Below are positions 1 through 6,788 of a DNA stretch of 41,158 nucleotides, in pieces. The notes below the pieces were generated by a model that saw nothing but the letters and a program-made list of their open reading frames with translations, did not search any database and had not been told where the DNA came from. Source of the stretch: Pseudomonadota bacterium (GTDB lineage: Bacteria; Pseudomonadota; Gammaproteobacteria; Steroidobacterales; Woeseiaceae). Location of the stretch: NCBI GenBank assembly GCA_022567295.1, contig JADFHE010000013.1, forward strand, positions 1 through 41,158, given 5' to 3'. The stretch's first letter is position 1. Each line of letters begins with the position of its first letter. The position numbers and the translations under genes are program-made.

Positions 1-1
1 G

Positions 2-169
2 CAAAAGCTCGAAGAAGCTGGACTGATCCGTGTGACGAAGGAGTTTGTCGGGCGCAAGCCGAGGACTACCTATCTTTGCACTGACCTAGGGAGCCAGGAA
101 GTGCGGAACTACTTGTCGAAAGTCGAAGGTCTTCTCAGGCAAACGCAAGAAAGTGTGCGAGACGTCTGA
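2..169 (+). CDS. Winged-helix transcriptional regulator, C-terminal fragment
   Basis: Only the last 55 codons are in the window; the start lies to the left. The reading frame begins QKLEEAGLIRVTKEF and continues with GRKPRTTYLCTD, which is the recognition-helix end and beta-wing of a small winged-helix regulator of the MarR/PadR-like HTH_34 type. The rest is a helical tail ending in ...QESVRDV. The conserved KP-x-T-x-Y wing is typical of short (about 100 aa) regulators that sit next to a membrane-protein gene, as here. The next gene begins 5 bases after this stop if its TTG start is used, so the two are probably co-transcribed. Target and ligand cannot be inferred. Confidence 0.7.
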   Translation, partial: QKLEEAGLIRVTKEFVGRKPRTTYLCTDLGSQEVRNYLSKVEGLLRQTQESVRDV

Positions 170-204
170 GACAGTTGGCACAGTCAGCTTCTAGCATATC
201 TAAC

Positions 205-1116
205 ATGATTACGGCAGACGACAACGACCTGGGACACGCGACGAATCCGGATGGGGAAAATTCATTTCGTATCCCTTCGTCTGTACTGCCGCTTCTTACC
301 ACCAAGTGCCTCGCGTTCGCTACAGTACTGCAGTTGCTCGGTGTGTCGGCGCCGGTGTTCAGCCCATTGTTGCCCCTTGGACTCGTGTTTGCCGCGATCG
401 GGCTGGGCGCCCACGCATGTGTCAGGAGCGGGCGCATCGAGAACGGATGGGCGTTCCTCGGCCTTGTTCCTTTACTTGGATTGCTGATCGGTTACGCCGC
501 GCTTCGCTTTCGACAGCCGATACCAAATGCCCCACTCAACGCCTTGAGGGGGAGCGCTCACGCGACACTCCTGAGCCTGATTATTCTGGCAACCTTGGGG
601 TCGACGATGAATCTCATGCAACGCGGGAGTGAGGTACGGGGCGAGGTGCCGGACTATTTTCCTATTTTGGTGGTAGTGCCGGAGAACGAATCGTCGTACA
701 CGGCCCACATCGTGCCGAAGCGGGACTTCGACAACTTTGCGCGCGAACATCCAGACTTTTCTTACCTGGTGCCGAAAGACCTGGAAGCCTCCCTGAACGA
801 AAACCTTCAACAGGGTCCGGTGGATCTGTTTCGGCCAGCGTACTTCGAAGTCAGCGAGATATCCGCTGGTCGCCAGGGCTTCGAGGTGCGCTATCCAATA
901 CATTCGGAGGCCTACAGCGTCGGTTGGTACGAAGCAACAGCGCAGGGTATAGAGCCGAATCGCTACTTGTTTTTCCACGACATGATGTTCGGCTTTTTCT
1001 TAATTCCTGTGTTGCCCATCGCAGGGACTGTCTATTCGCTTCTCAGCTGGCTACTCGATCGAAAATTCTGGCCGCGCTTTGCGAGGTCTCGCGACAATGT
1101 GGTGGTCACGGGCTGA
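205..1116 (+). CDS. Hypothetical multi-pass membrane protein
   Basis: I do not recognise the family. The protein has about 303 residues from ATG 205; a TTG at 175 in the same frame would add 10 residues and nearly touch the regulator's stop. Hydrophobic stretches are visible at about residues 30-70 (two segments), 83-100 and 120-137, then a roughly 120-residue polar domain, and a last segment at about 260-285 followed by a basic tail. The polar part, between the fourth and fifth segments, carries PDYFPILVVVPENES and is probably extracytoplasmic. It is predicted to be an inner-membrane protein, co-transcribed with the winged-helix regulator upstream. Neither start has a strong Shine-Dalgarno sequence. 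Confidence 0.6.
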   Translation: MITADDNDLGHATNPDGENSFRIPSSVLPLLTTKCLAFATVLQLLGVSAPVFSPLLPLGLVFAAIGLGAHACVRSGRIENGWAFLGLVPLLGLLIGYAALRFRQPIPNAPLNALRGSAHATLLSLIILATLGSTMNLMQRGSEVRGEVPDYFPILVVVPENESSYTAHIVPKRDFDNFAREHPDFSYLVPKDLEASLNENLQQGPVDLFRPAYFEVSEISAGRQGFEVRYPIHSEAYSVGWYEATAQGIEPNRYLFFHDMMFGFFLIPVLPIAGTVYSLLSWLLDRKFWPRFARSRDNVVVTG

Positions 1117-1255
1117 ATCGAACACCTGCTTCGCCGGCTAGGATCTCGAGACCGAACTCAAGGTCGAGTTCCATTATGTGCAAGCGGAGCATGGTTCGCC
1201 TGTGACTCCCCTCTCCGCCACTAGTCAGGGCGAACTCCCGGTATGGGATTGAAGA

Positions 1256-1358
1256 GCATCGTCCGCAGCGGACTCACTGCACCGCCAAAATACGAAACGC
1301 CCCAATAGGGGCGTTTTGCATTTTCGCCAAGAGGGTCCAGGAATTCGAACCCTGTTCG
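1256..1358. repeat. Left flanking repeat (copy A) of the wHTH-nucleotidyltransferase module
   Basis: Positions 1256-1297 align with 2489-2530 at 37 of 42 bases by eye. The most conserved part is CTGCACCGCCAAAATACG. Both copies continue into a hairpin and then into a related right arm containing CGCC(A/G)AG and ACCCTGTTCGA. The central 46 bases (1283-1328) form an imperfect palindrome. The arrangement resembles a tRNA-Ser 3' end with its terminator. The two copies bracket a compositionally different two-gene segment. Confidence 0.6.
1295..1317. terminator. Bidirectional Rho-independent terminator in repeat copy A
   Basis: AAACGCCCC (1295-1303), loop AATA, GGGGCGTTT (1308-1316) followed by T: a nine-base-pair, GC-rich stem flanked by A and T runs so that it can act on either strand. 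Extending outward, the flanks also pair imperfectly to 1283-1328. It would insulate the upstream membrane-protein gene from the module that starts at 1494. Confidence 0.7.
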
Positions 1359-1417
1359 AGCCGAGCAGTGGCGAAGCCGCATTGGGCGCCGCGCAGCGGC
1401 CATCCGACCCATTATAT

Positions 1418-1479
1418 TTTTACCAATAGTTAGTTTACAAGTACTAATATATGGTATATAACAACTATTATATGGTAAA
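1418..1479 (+). promoter_or_regulatory. Promoter and operator array for the wHTH-nucleotidyltransferase operon
   Basis: A near-consensus sigma-70 promoter is visible: TTTACA at 1434-1439, a 17-base spacer, and TATAAC at 1457-1462. Overlapping it are two direct repeats, ACTAATATATGGTATA (1443-1458) and ACTATTATATGGTAAA (1464-1479). They match at 14 of 16 positions and are offset by 21 bases, two helical turns. A degenerate inverted copy (about 11 of 16) covers 1418-1434. The repeats sit in the spacer, over the -10 box and near the expected start of transcription, where a bound protein would block RNA polymerase. I infer autoregulation by the winged-helix protein encoded just downstream. Confidence 0.6.
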
Positions 1480-1493
1480 TAAAGAGGCTAAGA

Positions 1494-1841
1494 ATGTTTG
1501 TTTTAAAAGGTGTCTTGCGCGCCGAAAGCCAGGAAAAAATCCTTTTATATCTGTTGCTTAGAGAAAGAGGTTACGGCAAAGCCATCGCCGAATTTTTTGG
1601 ATTATCGACTAACGCCGTACACAAGCAACTGCTTCGCCTCGAGGAGGATAGCGTGGTTGTGAGTCGACCAGTGGGGCGCCTGCGGGAATATCAGCTCAAT
1701 CCGCGCTATCCATTTTCTGCGCCTTTGCGGGCATTACTAAAGGCGGCTCTAGCTGTGTACCCGGATACGCTGGTACGCAAGCTGGCGATGTCACGAGAGC
1801 GCCCACGAAAAACGGGTAAGCCCATAGATACTGCCCGTTAG
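1494..1841 (+). CDS. Small winged-helix DNA-binding protein (putative antitoxin/autorepressor)
   Basis: A 115-residue basic protein. Residues about 10-75 read as a winged helix: SQEKILLYLLLRERGYGKAI, then the turn and recognition helix LSTNAVHKQLLRLEED, then a wing with RPVGRLREYQLNP. The C-terminal 40 residues are rich in Arg and Lys. It resembles the ArsR-like winged-helix proteins found directly upstream of nucleotidyltransferase genes, some of which act as antitoxins. The start ATG at 1494 follows AAAGAGG (1481-1487) at good spacing. The nucleotidyltransferase gene starts 11 bases after its stop. The -35/-10 pair and operator-like repeats directly upstream fit autorepression. The domain is clear; the antitoxin role is inferred from context only. 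Confidence 0.65.
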   Translation: MFVLKGVLRAESQEKILLYLLLRERGYGKAIAEFFGLSTNAVHKQLLRLEEDSVVVSRPVGRLREYQLNPRYPFSAPLRALLKAALAVYPDTLVRKLAMSRERPRKTGKPIDTAR

Positions 1842-1852
1842 CGATTGAACAA

Positions 1853-2458
1853 ATGATGGATTTTTCGACAACTTCGATGACTGAGCTGGCTGCGATTGTT
1901 GCCACTCATCTTCGTGAACACGATATCGACGTCGTTCTCGTCGGCGGCCTGGCGGTCGAGCATTACAGCGAGAACATCTACCTGACCAGAGATATCGATA
2001 TGGTCGACATCAGTTACACGAAACCTGCCAATTTACACAAGGCCATGGCGGAAATCGGGTTCGAGAAAATTGGTCGAATTTTTGTCAACGCGAGCACGGA
2101 TATCACTGTCGAATTTCCGTCGCCACCTATCTCTGTCGGTGACGAATTGGTTACCGAAACAACGACGATGGTCACACCTGCTGGGGAACTACCCGTTCTT
2201 GCCGCCATAGATGTCATCAAGGACCGATTGGCCGCCTACATTCATTGGCGTGACAAGCCGTCATTGGTGCAAGCGCTGGCAGTGCTCATCAAATACCCTG
2301 ACGAAATCGAGGCAATAGCCGCATTTTGCGAAAACGAGGGCTCAGAAGAGTCGATGCTACTGGTCCGAAGCTTGCTCGCTACGGCGAGTCAGCGCGGCCT
2401 CACCGATATGGAGGATCTGGAGAAGTTGCTGGTAGAACGGACTTTGCGGAGCCTCTAG
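1853..2458 (+). CDS. Polymerase-beta-superfamily nucleotidyltransferase (MNT/AbiEii-like)
   Basis: A 201-residue protein. Residues 27-51 carry the nucleotidyltransferase signature: VVLVGGLAV (GG at 31-32), then TRDIDMV with the metal-binding D47 and D49. A third acidic strand, STDITVEF (D83/E87), could complete the triad. The middle part (VLAAIDVIKDRLAAYIHW, about 118-135) resembles the helix after the catalytic domain in AbiEii- and DUF6036-type proteins, followed by a helical tail. Such enzymes transfer nucleotides to RNA or protein and often act as toxins with a small DNA-binding partner, which here is the preceding gene. It is shorter than AbiEii (about 300 aa). ATG 1853 and ATG 1856 are both possible starts, neither with a strong ribosome site. 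Activity is well supported by motifs; a toxic or defensive role is inferred. Confidence 0.7.
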   Translation: MMDFSTTSMTELAAIVATHLREHDIDVVLVGGLAVEHYSENIYLTRDIDMVDISYTKPANLHKAMAEIGFEKIGRIFVNASTDITVEFPSPPISVGDELVTETTTMVTPAGELPVLAAIDVIKDRLAAYIHWRDKPSLVQALAVLIKYPDEIEAIAAFCENEGSEESMLLVRSLLATASQRGLTDMEDLEKLLVERTLRSL

Positions 2459-2488
2459 TTAAGGGGAATCGGTCCGAACATCAGCTGG

Positions 2489-2614
2489 GCATCCTCCGCG
2501 GAGTACTCGCTGCACCGCCAAAATACGAAAGGCCCCGTCGGGTCCTTTTTTTGTTTTTCTCGCCGAGTGTGGTTGCGGATGAGACCCTGTTCGACTCAAG
2601 AAGCCGCGCAGCGC
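2489..2614. repeat. Right flanking repeat (copy B) of the wHTH-nucleotidyltransferase module
   Basis: This is the second copy of the repeat at 1256-1358, in the same orientation and 1233 bases away. It shares CTGCACCGCCAAAATACG, a central hairpin in a different sequence version, and the right-hand ACCCTGTTCGA arm. The hairpin bases have diverged in a compensating way between copies (CGCCCC/GGGGCG versus GGCCCC/GGGTCC), which suggests that the stem matters. It begins 31 bases after the nucleotidyltransferase stop codon. Confidence 0.55.
2528..2552 (+). terminator. Rho-independent terminator after the nucleotidyltransferase gene
   Basis: AAAGGCCCC (2528-2536), loop GTC, GGGTCCTTT (2540-2548), with one internal mismatch and a run of seven T at 2546-2552. 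It is placed 70 bases after the nucleotidyltransferase stop, so it closes the two-gene operon before the HigBA pair. Confidence 0.75.
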
Positions 2615-2621
2615 CCAAATC

Positions 2622-2675
2622 TTTACAAATTCAATGAATAAATCGATTGTTCCCATATTGGGAACATGCTAGATT
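2622..2675 (+). promoter_or_regulatory. higBA promoter region with palindromic operator
   Basis: GTTCCCATATTGGGAAC at 2649-2665 is a perfect inverted repeat with seven-base arms and a three-base centre, the usual design of a HigA-type operator. Two promoter readings are possible. One is TTTACA (2622-2627) with GATTGT (2645-2650), placing the palindrome at the transcription start. The other is TTGTTC (2647-2652) with TAGATT (2670-2675), placing it in the spacer. In the second reading transcription would begin almost at the GTG start codon of higB, giving a leaderless message; no Shine-Dalgarno sequence precedes that GTG. Confidence 0.55.
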
Positions 2676-2681
2676 TTTAAA

Positions 2682-2975
2682 GTGAGAATCATTGCTATCA
2701 GCACCCTGCGTCACTTTTGGGAGATTCACGCGGATGCTGAAGAGCCAATTAAAGCCTGGTATCAGGAAGCCAGGGCCGCGGATTGGGCTACACCTCATCA
2801 GGTCAAAGCCATGTACCGGAAGGCGAGCGTATTGGGAGACAATCGAATCGTATTCAACATAGCGGGCAACAAGTATCGATTGATCGTCAAGTTCAATTAC
2901 TCATACCGGGTTGGGTACGTTCGATTCATTGGAACTCACGCCGAATATGATCGGATCAACGCCGAGGAAGTTTGA
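2682..2975 (+). CDS. higB: HigB-family mRNA interferase toxin
   Basis: A 97-residue protein that begins MRIIAISTLRHFWE and contains DNRIVFNIAGNKYRLIVKFNY and VRFIGTHAEYDRINAE. These are the hallmark strands of the HigB toxin family (RelE fold), ribosome-dependent endoribonucleases that cut mRNA during translation. Length and gene order (toxin first, antitoxin second) match the family. The start is GTG at 2682, chosen because the family N-terminus MRII(A/S) aligns there. The antitoxin gene begins inside the stop codon. Nothing looks broken, so the pair is probably functional. Confidence 0.9.
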   Translation: MRIIAISTLRHFWEIHADAEEPIKAWYQEARAADWATPHQVKAMYRKASVLGDNRIVFNIAGNKYRLIVKFNYSYRVGYVRFIGTHAEYDRINAEEV

Positions 2976-3343
2976 TGACCATTCATCCTGTAAAGACAGA
3001 GCAAGATTATAGAAAGGCGTTGCTGCACATTGATGCACTAATGGATGCGACGCCAAACACGAAAGAGGGCGATGAACTCGATGTGCTTGCCACGTTGGTG
3101 GAAGTTTACGAACGAGATTGCTTCCCAATCAATACACCCGACCCGGTGGAGGCTATTCTGTTTCGAATGGAGCAAATGGGGCTGGATAGAAAAGCGTTAG
3201 AGCCATTTCTTGGTGGCCGGAGCAGGGTTTCCGAAGTCCTGAACAGAAAGCGAAGTCTGTCGATGAGCCAAATTCGAAAATTACACGACGGACTCGATAT
3301 TCCGCTCGAGAATCTGATCGGAGCGGTTCGAACAAACGGTTAG
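2975..3343 (+). CDS. higA: HigA-family antitoxin with XRE helix-turn-helix
   Basis: A 122-residue protein. The N-terminal half (IHPVKTEQDYRKALLHIDALMD, then EGDELDVLATLVEVYE) is the toxin-neutralising region of HigA-type antitoxins. Residues about 60-115 form the XRE helix-turn-helix: MEQMGLDRKALEPFLGG, SRVSEVLNRKRSLSM and IRKLHDGLDIP. It should bind the HigB toxin and repress its own promoter at the palindrome at 2649-2665. The ATG at 2975 overlaps the higB stop (TGATG), a typical coupling. A TTG at 2972 would add one residue but is less likely. Confidence 0.9.
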   Translation: MTIHPVKTEQDYRKALLHIDALMDATPNTKEGDELDVLATLVEVYERDCFPINTPDPVEAILFRMEQMGLDRKALEPFLGGRSRVSEVLNRKRSLSMSQIRKLHDGLDIPLENLIGAVRTNG

Positions 3344-3394
3344 TGCTCTTCGACGTACCGCCGAGATCGCAAGCAAGGCGCTGGACCGAAGACT

Positions 3395-4603
3395 CTATTC
3401 GTAACGCAGCGCGTCGATCGGGTCGAGACCGGCCGCGCGTTTCGCGGGCCAAATACCGAACACGAGACCGACGGCGGCACTGAACGTGAATGCCATCACA
3501 ACGGATGCGAAACTGATCTGGGTCTGCCAGCCGGCAAACTCCGCGGCGAAATAGGAAGCGCCTGCCCCCAATGCCAGTCCAAGTCCGCCACCAAGCAGGC
3601 ATAGCGTCATTGCTTCGACCAGGAACTGCAGCATGATGTTGCCTTTGGTCGCGCCCATCGCCTTACGAATACCGATCTCGCGAGTCCGCTCAGTAACCGT
3701 GACAAGCATGATGTTCATAATGCCGATGCCTCCAACGACGAGACTGACGCCGGCGATGCCCGCAAGCAGGTAGGTGAAGACCTCGGTCGCTTCTTGCCGT
3801 GAGTCGAGGAACTGTTTGCGGTTCATAATTGAAAAATCGTTGTCGGCACCTGGCAGGATGCCGTGTTCGCGACGCAGGATGCGCTCGATGTCGACCATGG
3901 CCAGTTCAATCGCGACACCGTCACGGACCTTGACGCTGATATTCTCGACCAGTTTATTACCGGTTACACGAAACTGAGCAGTGCTTAGCGGTATCCAGAT
4001 GTCATCGTCTGGATTTCGCCAACCGCTAGAACCTTTCGACTCCAGCACACCGATGACGTCAAATGAAATCGAGCGGATTTGAATCTTGCGGCCAACGATG
4101 CTACTCGCGTCAGTTTCGAGCATTCCGGGTATTTCACTGCCAAGCACGGCGACGCGCCGCCGCGCAGAATCATCCGATTCGTTAAACATTCGCCCGATGG
4201 CAACCTCAAACAAATGCACCTCCTCATAATTTGGCGTGGTCCCCAGAATGGTCGAAATGAGGTTGCGGTTGCCATACTCGACCTGTTGCCGTGCATCGAT
4301 TTCAGGTACGACGCCATCAAAATATTCCGACTCAATTGCAAGCGCATGAGCATCATCGGTTGTCAACGTGTCCTGGTCGCGAGCGACGCCGCGATTAAAC
4401 CAATGCGACGAACTAATCGATAAAATATTACCGCCGAGTGCGGCCATTTGCTCATCGATAGCGGCTCGCGCACCGGTACCAAGGGCTACCATCGTGATAA
4501 CAGCGGCCACACCAATGATAATGCCGAGCATTGTCAGCGACGCGCGAAACAAGTTGCACCGTATGGACTGCAGCGCAATCAGCAATGTTTCGCCAAGCAG
4601 CAT
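3395..4603 (-). CDS. ABC transporter permease, MacB/FtsX type
   Basis: A 402-residue inner-membrane protein. A transmembrane helix spans residues about 20-42 (LTMLGIIIGVAAVITMVALGTG), followed by a large periplasmic MacB-type domain (about 45-270). Three C-terminal helices form the FtsX domain, with the conserved VTERTREIGIRKAMGA linker between the first two. It is the permease half of a MacB-like mechanotransmission exporter whose ATPase is a separate gene upstream. It ends in ...DPIDALRYE, the standard end of this family. Its ATG overlaps the stop of the adaptor gene (TAATG). The substrate is unknown; small lipophilic compounds, peptides or lipoproteins are all known for relatives. Confidence 0.9.
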   Translation of the reverse strand: MLLGETLLIALQSIRCNLFRASLTMLGIIIGVAAVITMVALGTGARAAIDEQMAALGGNILSISSSHWFNRGVARDQDTLTTDDAHALAIESEYFDGVVPEIDARQQVEYGNRNLISTILGTTPNYEEVHLFEVAIGRMFNESDDSARRRVAVLGSEIPGMLETDASSIVGRKIQIRSISFDVIGVLESKGSSGWRNPDDDIWIPLSTAQFRVTGNKLVENISVKVRDGVAIELAMVDIERILRREHGILPGADNDFSIMNRKQFLDSRQEATEVFTYLLAGIAGVSLVVGGIGIMNIMLVTVTERTREIGIRKAMGATKGNIMLQFLVEAMTLCLLGGGLGLALGAGASYFAAEFAGWQTQISFASVVMAFTFSAAVGLVFGIWPAKRAAGLDPIDALRYE

Positions 4604-5946
4604 TAATTGGATCCCAGGCCTGGCACGGTACCGACTCGACGGTTAATCCAGCTCTGTAGCTGTTCCTGGGTTTCAACGAGATGCGCGCTGGGCAGAATCA
4701 GCACACGGTCGCTTTCGTCGAGCCCGGAGATGATCTCGACCTTGTCGAAGTCAGTGAGGCCCGCTAGGACGTTCGCGATTCTCGTCTCGCCGTCGCCCTC
4801 ATCGACGACGACCCAGAAATCCCCGCCGAATCGATAATCAGTGTCCCCCTCGCTCTGGCCGCGACGACCGCCTCGCCGGTGGCCGCGGCCGCCATTCTGC
4901 CGCGCGAGCACGCGCCGAATCTGCTGCTGCTCATCTGCGCTGATCGTGGCGCTGTCGGTGTCCACCGGCGCCTCGGCAGGCTTGCTGCCGCCCGCCAGCT
5001 CCCGCTGCAGATCGGCCGCGCTCATACCGAGGATTCCGGCGGTTGTGCTGACGTCCCTCTCGGTACGCAACGCCATAACGGGCACCGTCAGAACATTCTG
5101 GCGAGCGGCGATCGAGACCTCGACCTCGGCGTTCATGCCCGGCATCAGCAGCCCTTCGGGATTGCTGATCGAAATGAGCACGGCGAACATTGTCACGTTT
5201 TGCTCGACTACGGCCTGCGGTTCGATCTTCACAACTTCGCCGCCGAACGGCTGGTTTGGGTAGGCGGCAACCGTGATTTCGGCCTGCATACCGGCACGCA
5301 CCTTGCCGATGTCCATCTCATCGATCAACGCTCGAATCCGCACGGCACTCAGGTCGGCCATCGACATCAGCAACGTGCCACCGGCGAAGTCCTGCGTTGG
5401 TGACGAGATGACCTGGCCCTTCTCAACGGGCTTCATGATGACCGTGCCGGTCACAGGCGCACGTATTTCCGTGTCGTCGACGGCGATGCGCGCATTCTCG
5501 ACATCCACTTCGGTGGACACGACCTGCGCCTCGGCATTCGCGAGTTCGAGTGCGGCCTGCTCGTAATCAGCCTCGGTGACCGTACCGTTTTTGACGAGGC
5601 GCTCGGCGCGCTCCATCTGCGAGCCTGATATCTGCCGCCGTGATTTCGCAGCCTTGAAAGCCGCCTCCGCCTGCGCCAGCCGATTACTTACCGTGCGCGG
5701 ATCGATGCGCACGAGAAGTTCGCCTTGTTCAACGTAGTCGCCCGTCTCGACGAACAATTCGAGTACTTCGCCGGAGGCCTTCGACTTTACTTCGACGATC
5801 GCGAGTGGTTCCACTACACCGGACGAAACCACAGATACGCTGATCGACGCCCGTTCGACGGCCGCCGAGTCATAAATCGGCGCCGTGCTCTGCTCCTCGG
5901 CACAGGCGGCCAGGATCGCGACAGCCAGTAATGCGGTTTTTCTCAC
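4603..5946 (-). CDS. Periplasmic adaptor (membrane fusion) lipoprotein, MacA-like
   Basis: A 447-residue HlyD/MacA-type adaptor. The N-terminus has a lipoprotein signal with lipobox LAAC (Cys15) followed by Ala, so it is probably lipid-anchored. Then come the first half of the lipoyl domain ([17 protein letters not shown], with [14 protein letters not shown]), an alpha-hairpin (about 90-155), the second half ([20 protein letters not shown]) and beta-barrel domains. A low-complexity Gly/Arg segment ([14 protein letters not shown], about 350-363) interrupts the membrane-proximal domain. Start GTG 5946 overlaps the ATPase stop by four bases. It should link the FtsX-type permease to an outer-membrane channel; no TolC-like gene is in this window. 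Confidence 0.88.
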   Translation of the reverse strand: MRKTALLAVAILAACAEEQSTAPIYDSAAVERASISVSVVSSGVVEPLAIVEVKSKASGEVLELFVETGDYVEQGELLVRIDPRTVSNRLAQAEAAFKAAKSRRQISGSQMERAERLVKNGTVTEADYEQAALELANAEAQVVSTEVDVENARIAVDDTEIRAPVTGTVIMKPVEKGQVISSPTQDFAGGTLLMSMADLSAVRIRALIDEMDIGKVRAGMQAEITVAAYPNQPFGGEVVKIEPQAVVEQNVTMFAVLISISNPEGLLMPGMNAEVEVSIAARQNVLTVPVMALRTERDVSTTAGILGMSAADLQRELAGGSKPAEAPVDTDSATISADEQQQIRRVLARQNGGRGHRRGGRRGQSEGDTDYRFGGDFWVVVDEGDGETRIANVLAGLTDFDKVEIISGLDESDRVLILPSAHLVETQEQLQSWINRRVGTVPGLGSN

Positions 5947-6662
5947 TCCATTTCTCCCGACGGTCCGTCGCTCGTGATCTGGCCATCACTTAGGCGAATC
6001 ACGCGCCGGGCGTGATCGGCAATATAGGGCTCGTGGGTCACGACAATAATCGTGTTGCCAGCTTCGTGCAGAATATCGAATAATCGCATGATCTCGGCTC
6101 CTGTTGACGAATCCAGGTTGCCTGTAGGTTCGTCTGCCAGCAGGATGCTTGGTTCCGTAACCAGCGCCCGGGCAATTGCGACGCGCTGCCGTTGCCCCCC
6201 CGACATCTCCGACGGCCGGTGCAGCATACGATCAGCGAGACCCACGGTGTCCAGTGCCTGGCGCGCCCGCGCCTGGCGCTCCTTGCGTTTGACGCCGGCG
6301 TAAATCAGCGGTACTTCGACGTTGTGCAGTGCCGTCATGCGCGCCAGCAAGTTGAAGGTCTGGAAAACGAAGCCAATATCGCGATTGCGCGCACCCGCCA
6401 GTTGCCGGTCATTCATAGCCGACACGAGCTGCCCGTTGAGCCAGTAGTTACCCGCAGTTGGCGTATCCAGGCAGCCGATGACATTCATCATAGTCGACTT
6501 GCCCGAGCCGGACGGCCCCATGACGGCCGTGTATTCGTTGCGTTCCATGGTCAGGGAGACACCGTGCAAGGCATGAATCGTCTCCGCACCCATGTGATAG
6601 GTGCGTTCGATGTCCTCAAGACGAATGATCGGCTGCGTCTGACTGTCGGGAATCGCGCTCAT
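5943..6662 (-). CDS. ABC transporter ATP-binding protein, MacB/LolD type
   Basis: A 239-residue ATPase with Walker [11 protein letters not shown]-loop FVFQTFNLL, signature [15 protein letters not shown], Walker [14 protein letters not shown] and a switch His in VVTHEP. It powers the FtsX-type permease encoded two genes downstream. I take ATG 6662 ([22 protein letters not shown]) as the start because family homology begins there. An in-frame ATG at 6716 would add 18 residues with no homology visible to me. A TATAAT box lies just upstream on the minus strand (6675-6670) without a convincing -35. The three genes overlap at both junctions and form one operon. Confidence 0.92.
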   Translation of the reverse strand: MSAIPDSQTQPIIRLEDIERTYHMGAETIHALHGVSLTMERNEYTAVMGPSGSGKSTMMNVIGCLDTPTAGNYWLNGQLVSAMNDRQLAGARNRDIGFVFQTFNLLARMTALHNVEVPLIYAGVKRKERQARARQALDTVGLADRMLHRPSEMSGGQRQRVAIARALVTEPSILLADEPTGNLDSSTGAEIMRLFDILHEAGNTIIVVTHEPYIADHARRVIRLSDGQITSDGPSGEME

Positions 6663-6788
6663 CCGATTGATTATAGAGACTCTGGCTGCAAAGGCGTTAA
6701 ACGCGATCCGGGTCAACCAAATAATCTACACATCGTTATAATGTATTACTAGCTGCCTGGGCCGGAGTCCATATTAAAAATAGAACCG

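Larger units (their letters stand above)
1117..1417. other. Intergenic region with tRNA-Ser-end-like remnants
   Basis: No credible gene is present. The stretch contains pieces resembling tRNA 3' ends. On the plus strand, GGTTCG at 1193 is followed by CTCTCCGCCA at 1211-1220, the classic end of a tRNA-Ser acceptor. A second TGCACCGCCA lies at 1279-1288. On the minus strand, 1335-1351 folds as a T-arm with a TTCGAAT loop and five-base-pair stem. No complete cloverleaf can be drawn upstream of 1220, so these read as decayed or partial copies. The 63-codon minus-strand ORF here (RTGFEFLDPLGENAK) matches the kind of spurious peptide produced by reading through tRNA ends. Confidence 0.45.

Noticed and set aside
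472-978. 168-codon minus-strand ORF
   Set aside because: Antisense to the membrane-protein gene, no ribosome site and no recognisable domain.
1221-1412. 63-codon minus-strand ORF (RTGFEFLDPLGENAK...)
   Set aside because: It reads through a tRNA T-arm-like fold and a terminator hairpin; such peptides are typical false genes at tRNA ends.
1256-2614. Flanking repeats as integron attC sites
   Set aside because: No integron integrase and no clear RYYYAAC/GTTRRRY core pair; the resemblance to tRNA-Ser 3' ends and terminators explains the structure better.
6192-6752. 186-codon plus-strand ORF
   Set aside because: It is antisense to the ABC ATPase, whose motifs are complete; no homology visible in this frame.
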